Below, piece by piece: positions 61,943 to 64,000 of a stretch of DNA of 64,000 bases. Positions within the stretch are counted from its first letter, which is position 1, and every line of letters begins with the position of its first letter. Made by a program: the position numbers and the translations under genes. Origin of the DNA: an uncultured Prevotellaceae bacterium (GTDB lineage: Bacteria > Bacteroidota > Bacteroidia > Bacteroidales > Bacteroidaceae); contig CACZBS010000013.1 in the NCBI GenBank assembly GCA_902779455.1, forward strand, positions 1 to 64,000, written 5' to 3'. The notes beneath the pieces were generated by a model, which was given only the letters and a program-made list of their open reading frames with translations, did no database searches and was not told the origin of the DNA.

Positions 61943-63469
61943 ATGAAGCCGACGACGAGGATTATTGCCAATACATTGGCACAGCACATCAGGTCTATCA
62001 TCAACATTTGCCTGTCGCTCTACTCTACCCGCTTAGTATTGAAGGCACTGGGCCAGTCTGACTACGGCATCTTCTCACTTGTCGCCGGTGTTGTCGCCCT
62101 ACTTGGTTTCTTGACCAATGCCATGGTGGTGACTACTCAGCGGCAATTGTCATTCTACCATGGGAAAGGCAATCCGGAGGATGTGCGTGCCATGTTTTCA
62201 AATTGTCTTTTACTCCACTTCATTATTGGCCTCATTATTGCCGCCGCATTATTTCTCATCGAGCCCTACCTCTTTAACGGATTCCTCAAGATTGACCCCG
62301 ACCGCACTGGCACTGCCGTCCATATCTACTTCGTCACCGTCCTGACTCTATTCATCACCTTTATAACAGCTCCCTACAGGGCAATGTTCATTGCCCGTGA
62401 GGAGATCATATTCATCTCAATTGTTGATGTCATTGACGGCGTATTGAAACTCCTGTTCGCCATCTGCCTGTTGTCGCTCAACACAGACAGGCTCATTTCA
62501 TACACCTGGGCCCTGTGCGGCATTATGGCGTTCAACTATGTTGCATTGGCATCATGGGCCATGACGCATTTCAACGAATGCCTTATCATCCCCAAAAGGA
62601 AATACTACAACCGTACATTCCAGAAAGACCTGACAGACTTTGCTGGCTGGACTGTTTACAGTATGGGATGCATCATTGCCAGAGCACAAGGAACGGCGGT
62701 TATCCTAAACCGCTTTTTCGGTACCATCATCAACTCATCTTACGGCATTGCACACCAAGTGTTCAGTGCCATACTGTTCATTGCTCAGGCCGTCACTAAT
62801 GCCATGAGCCCTCAGATAGTAAAAGCAGAAAGCTGTAACGACCGTCAGAGGATGCTCCGCCTTTCCGAAATTTCAAGCAAATACGCATTTCTACTCCTTT
62901 CCGTGGTAGTCGTACCACTTGTGTTTGAAATGCCCGAAGTGCTTGAAACTTGGCTCGGTGATGTTCCCCCGAATGCAGTGCTCATCAGCCGTTTCTTGCT
63001 ACTTACGACTCTTTGTGACCAACTGACCATTGGGCTTGGCACCGCAAACCAGGCCATCGGACGCATACGCAACTATTCCATCTGCGTCAATACGATCAAG
63101 GTGATGACGTTGCCTGCCTTCTGGTTGTGTCTCAGGCTTGGCTATTCACTGGTGTGGGCCATGTGGATATACATGGGATTCGAATTGCTCTGTGCCATGG
63201 TTCGCCTACCATTCCTTAAATTCACAGCAGGTCTCTCCATCCGCCATTTCGCCTTACATGTATTTGCACGCGTCATTCCGTCATTTATTATCCTTGTGGT
63301 TGTCTGCTGGCTGATGGTCACTTTCGTTCAGATGCCGTTCCGTTTCCTGCTGACAGGCGTGGTTGCTGTCATCTCCACCACCATTTCTGTATGGCTGACA
63401 GCTCTTGAATCTTCAGAAAAGGCATTAGTTACCAGTCTGTTTGAGAACATTCCGTTTCACCATAAGTAG
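61943..63469 (+). CDS. Wzx-type polysaccharide flippase
   Basis: A 508-residue MATE/MOP-superfamily membrane protein with about 12-14 helices (SLYSTRLVLKALGQSDYGIF, FSLVAGVVALLGFLTNAMVV). N-terminal NTLAQHIRSIINICLSLYST is typical of Bacteroidetes Wzx-like transporters moving lipid-linked repeat units across the inner membrane. Last gene before a 320-base gap. Confidence 0.9.
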   Translation: MKPTTRIIANTLAQHIRSIINICLSLYSTRLVLKALGQSDYGIFSLVAGVVALLGFLTNAMVVTTQRQLSFYHGKGNPEDVRAMFSNCLLLHFIIGLIIAAALFLIEPYLFNGFLKIDPDRTGTAVHIYFVTVLTLFITFITAPYRAMFIAREEIIFISIVDVIDGVLKLLFAICLLSLNTDRLISYTWALCGIMAFNYVALASWAMTHFNECLIIPKRKYYNRTFQKDLTDFAGWTVYSMGCIIARAQGTAVILNRFFGTIINSSYGIAHQVFSAILFIAQAVTNAMSPQIVKAESCNDRQRMLRLSEISSKYAFLLLSVVVVPLVFEMPEVLETWLGDVPPNAVLISRFLLLTTLCDQLTIGLGTANQAIGRIRNYSICVNTIKVMTLPAFWLCLRLGYSLVWAMWIYMGFELLCAMVRLPFLKFTAGLSIRHFALHVFARVIPSFIILVVVCWLMVTFVQMPFRFLLTGVVAVISTTISVWLTALESSEKALVTSLFENIPFHHK

Positions 63470-63540
63470 TCGAATTGTCCGCTGTCGAATGTAAGGAGGC
63501 CAGTCTATCCATTCTTGCGGCTAACAGCGGAAGGGTTCAA

Positions 63541-63574
63541 TAGCCTTTCTTAGCAGTAATAAGCTGAAAGGCTA
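63541..63574 (+). terminator. Possible terminator hairpin after wzx
   Basis: tagcctttc (63541-63549) pairs with gaaaggcta (63566-63574); no clear T run follows. Otherwise the gap 63470-63652 shows nothing recognisable. Confidence 0.35.
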
Positions 63575-63652
63575 CACTGCCTTGGAAAGCAAGTACGCAA
63601 ATGTTTTTTGCAAAAAAGGTTGTCTAAATTGTGAATATTAAATATTATTTAC

Positions 63653-63660
63653 TAACTTTG
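63653..63660 (+). promoter_or_regulatory. -7 box upstream of the WecG/TagA-type gene
   Basis: TAACTTTG, with ATTG 21 bases upstream as an imperfect -33 element; suggests a new transcript starts here. Confidence 0.55.
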
Positions 63661-63704
63661 CAACGTCAAAATACAAATAGCTATCACGCTATCAATATCA
63701 AGTC

Positions 63705-63845
63705 ATGGTCAAAGATGTCGACTCGTTCATGAAAGACGTCATAGATAGTGTGAAGAGGCTATTGCAACCGGCAAAAGAAATGTATAACACATGGAAATAT
63801 TTGGTTTCGAACTTGAATTCAATCACAATAAGATCAGGCAAATGA
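63705..63845 (+). CDS. Possible 46-residue leader ORF
   Basis: An ATG-TGA frame just after the promoter (MVKDVDSFMKDVIDSVKRLL...), predicted mostly helical, overlapping the next gene's start by 55 bases in another frame. Could be a leader peptide controlling its translation, or chance. Confidence 0.25.
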   Translation: MVKDVDSFMKDVIDSVKRLLQPAKEMYNTWKYLVSNLNSITIRSGK

Positions 63846-64000
63846 TTGAAGATTGCTGCAAGAAGCGCAGCAAGGGCTACGCCTGCATTGTTGATGGTCC
63901 CAGCCTGGTACGGTCGCACACGAATCCCGATTTTCTCCGCGTTCTGAAGGGTGCCTACTTTAACTCATGCGACGGAGGGTCCGTGGCTGCCATGGCCAGC
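63791..64000 (+). CDS. WecG/TagA/CpsF family glycosyltransferase, partial
   Basis: The first 70 codons before the window edge: MEIFGFELEFNHNKIRQMIE, then ACIVDGPSLVRSHTNPDFLR and ANF-like YFNSCDGGSVAAMA. This matches the start of the WecG/TagA/CpsF family (GT26), which adds N-acetylmannosamine-type sugars to lipid-linked intermediates. The exopolysaccharide locus continues beyond the window. Confidence 0.75.
   Translation, partial: MEIFGFELEFNHNKIRQMIEDCCKKRSKGYACIVDGPSLVRSHTNPDFLRVLKGAYFNSCDGGSVAAMAS

Overview
The window looks like a chromosome segment of a Prevotella-type Bacteroidales bacterium, probably from rumen or gut and close to the Prevotella/Xylanibacter ruminicola-bryantii group. 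This is inferred from: TAnnTTTG promoter boxes (twice with TTTG 20 bases upstream) instead of sigma70 boxes; start codons without clear Shine-Dalgarno sites; BspA-type leucine-rich surface proteins with dockerin-like GDVNxDG tails; secreted proteins with type IX secretion (T9SS)-like C-terminal tails; and a GH10 xylanase-CE1 esterase fusion followed by a GH3 beta-xylosidase. No rRNA, phage, transposase or CRISPR array was seen.

Layout. 0-9 kb: repeat-rich left flank, two BspA-like surface proteins, a stand-alone AraC DNA-binding protein and a TPR-membrane-AraC sensor. 9.3-13.5 kb: tRNA-Ser and two tRNA-Glu, tcdA, a TtcA-like tRNA thiolase, a LysM/M23 peptidase and a secreted EEP-family nuclease. 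13.7-18.5 kb: Oar-like TonB receptor and an OB-fold/BACON lipoprotein. 19-22.4 kb: M23 peptidase, obgE, adk, hpt. 22.5-26.6 kb: HigBA-like module, a 59-residue small protein, a secreted T9SS-type protein and a PIN-domain toxin-antitoxin pair. 27.6-31.5 kb: nnr, DUF4831-like protein, fba. 31.7-38.3 kb: one minus-strand operon tolC-macA-ABC ATPase-MacB permease-LytS-like kinase-LytTR regulator. 38.6-44 kb: Sel1 lipoprotein, tRNA-Pro, a third BspA protein, a T9SS-type protein and a fimbrial-type lipoprotein. 44.2-49.1 kb: xylan degradation. 49.2-50.5 kb: SDR oxidoreductase and tmRNA. 50.6-64 kb: exopolysaccharide locus (Wza, Wzz, Wzy-like, acyltransferase, deacetylase, two GT2, ATP-grasp, Wzx flippase, start of a WecG/TagA transferase) running off the right edge.

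The most unusual content is intergenic. (1) At least nine sites carry locus-specific tandem 7-8-base words, most folding into long hairpins. They sit at or within about 25 bases of stop codons, and in several cases the stop codon is part of the word. (2) Another element (paired GAAGCGGCACTT-type hairpins plus a conserved CTGATWATCARCCACTT flank) lies on the promoter side of genes. (3) GC-rich TIR elements form MITE-like units. (4) Direct repeats phased at 21 bases sit upstream of promoter boxes. The clearest is GTTGTCA, present three times before the 1361-residue BspA gene and twice before the adjacent AraC gene, with identical distance to the -7 box in both. The LytS-like kinase also appears to carry a frameshift just before its C-terminus.
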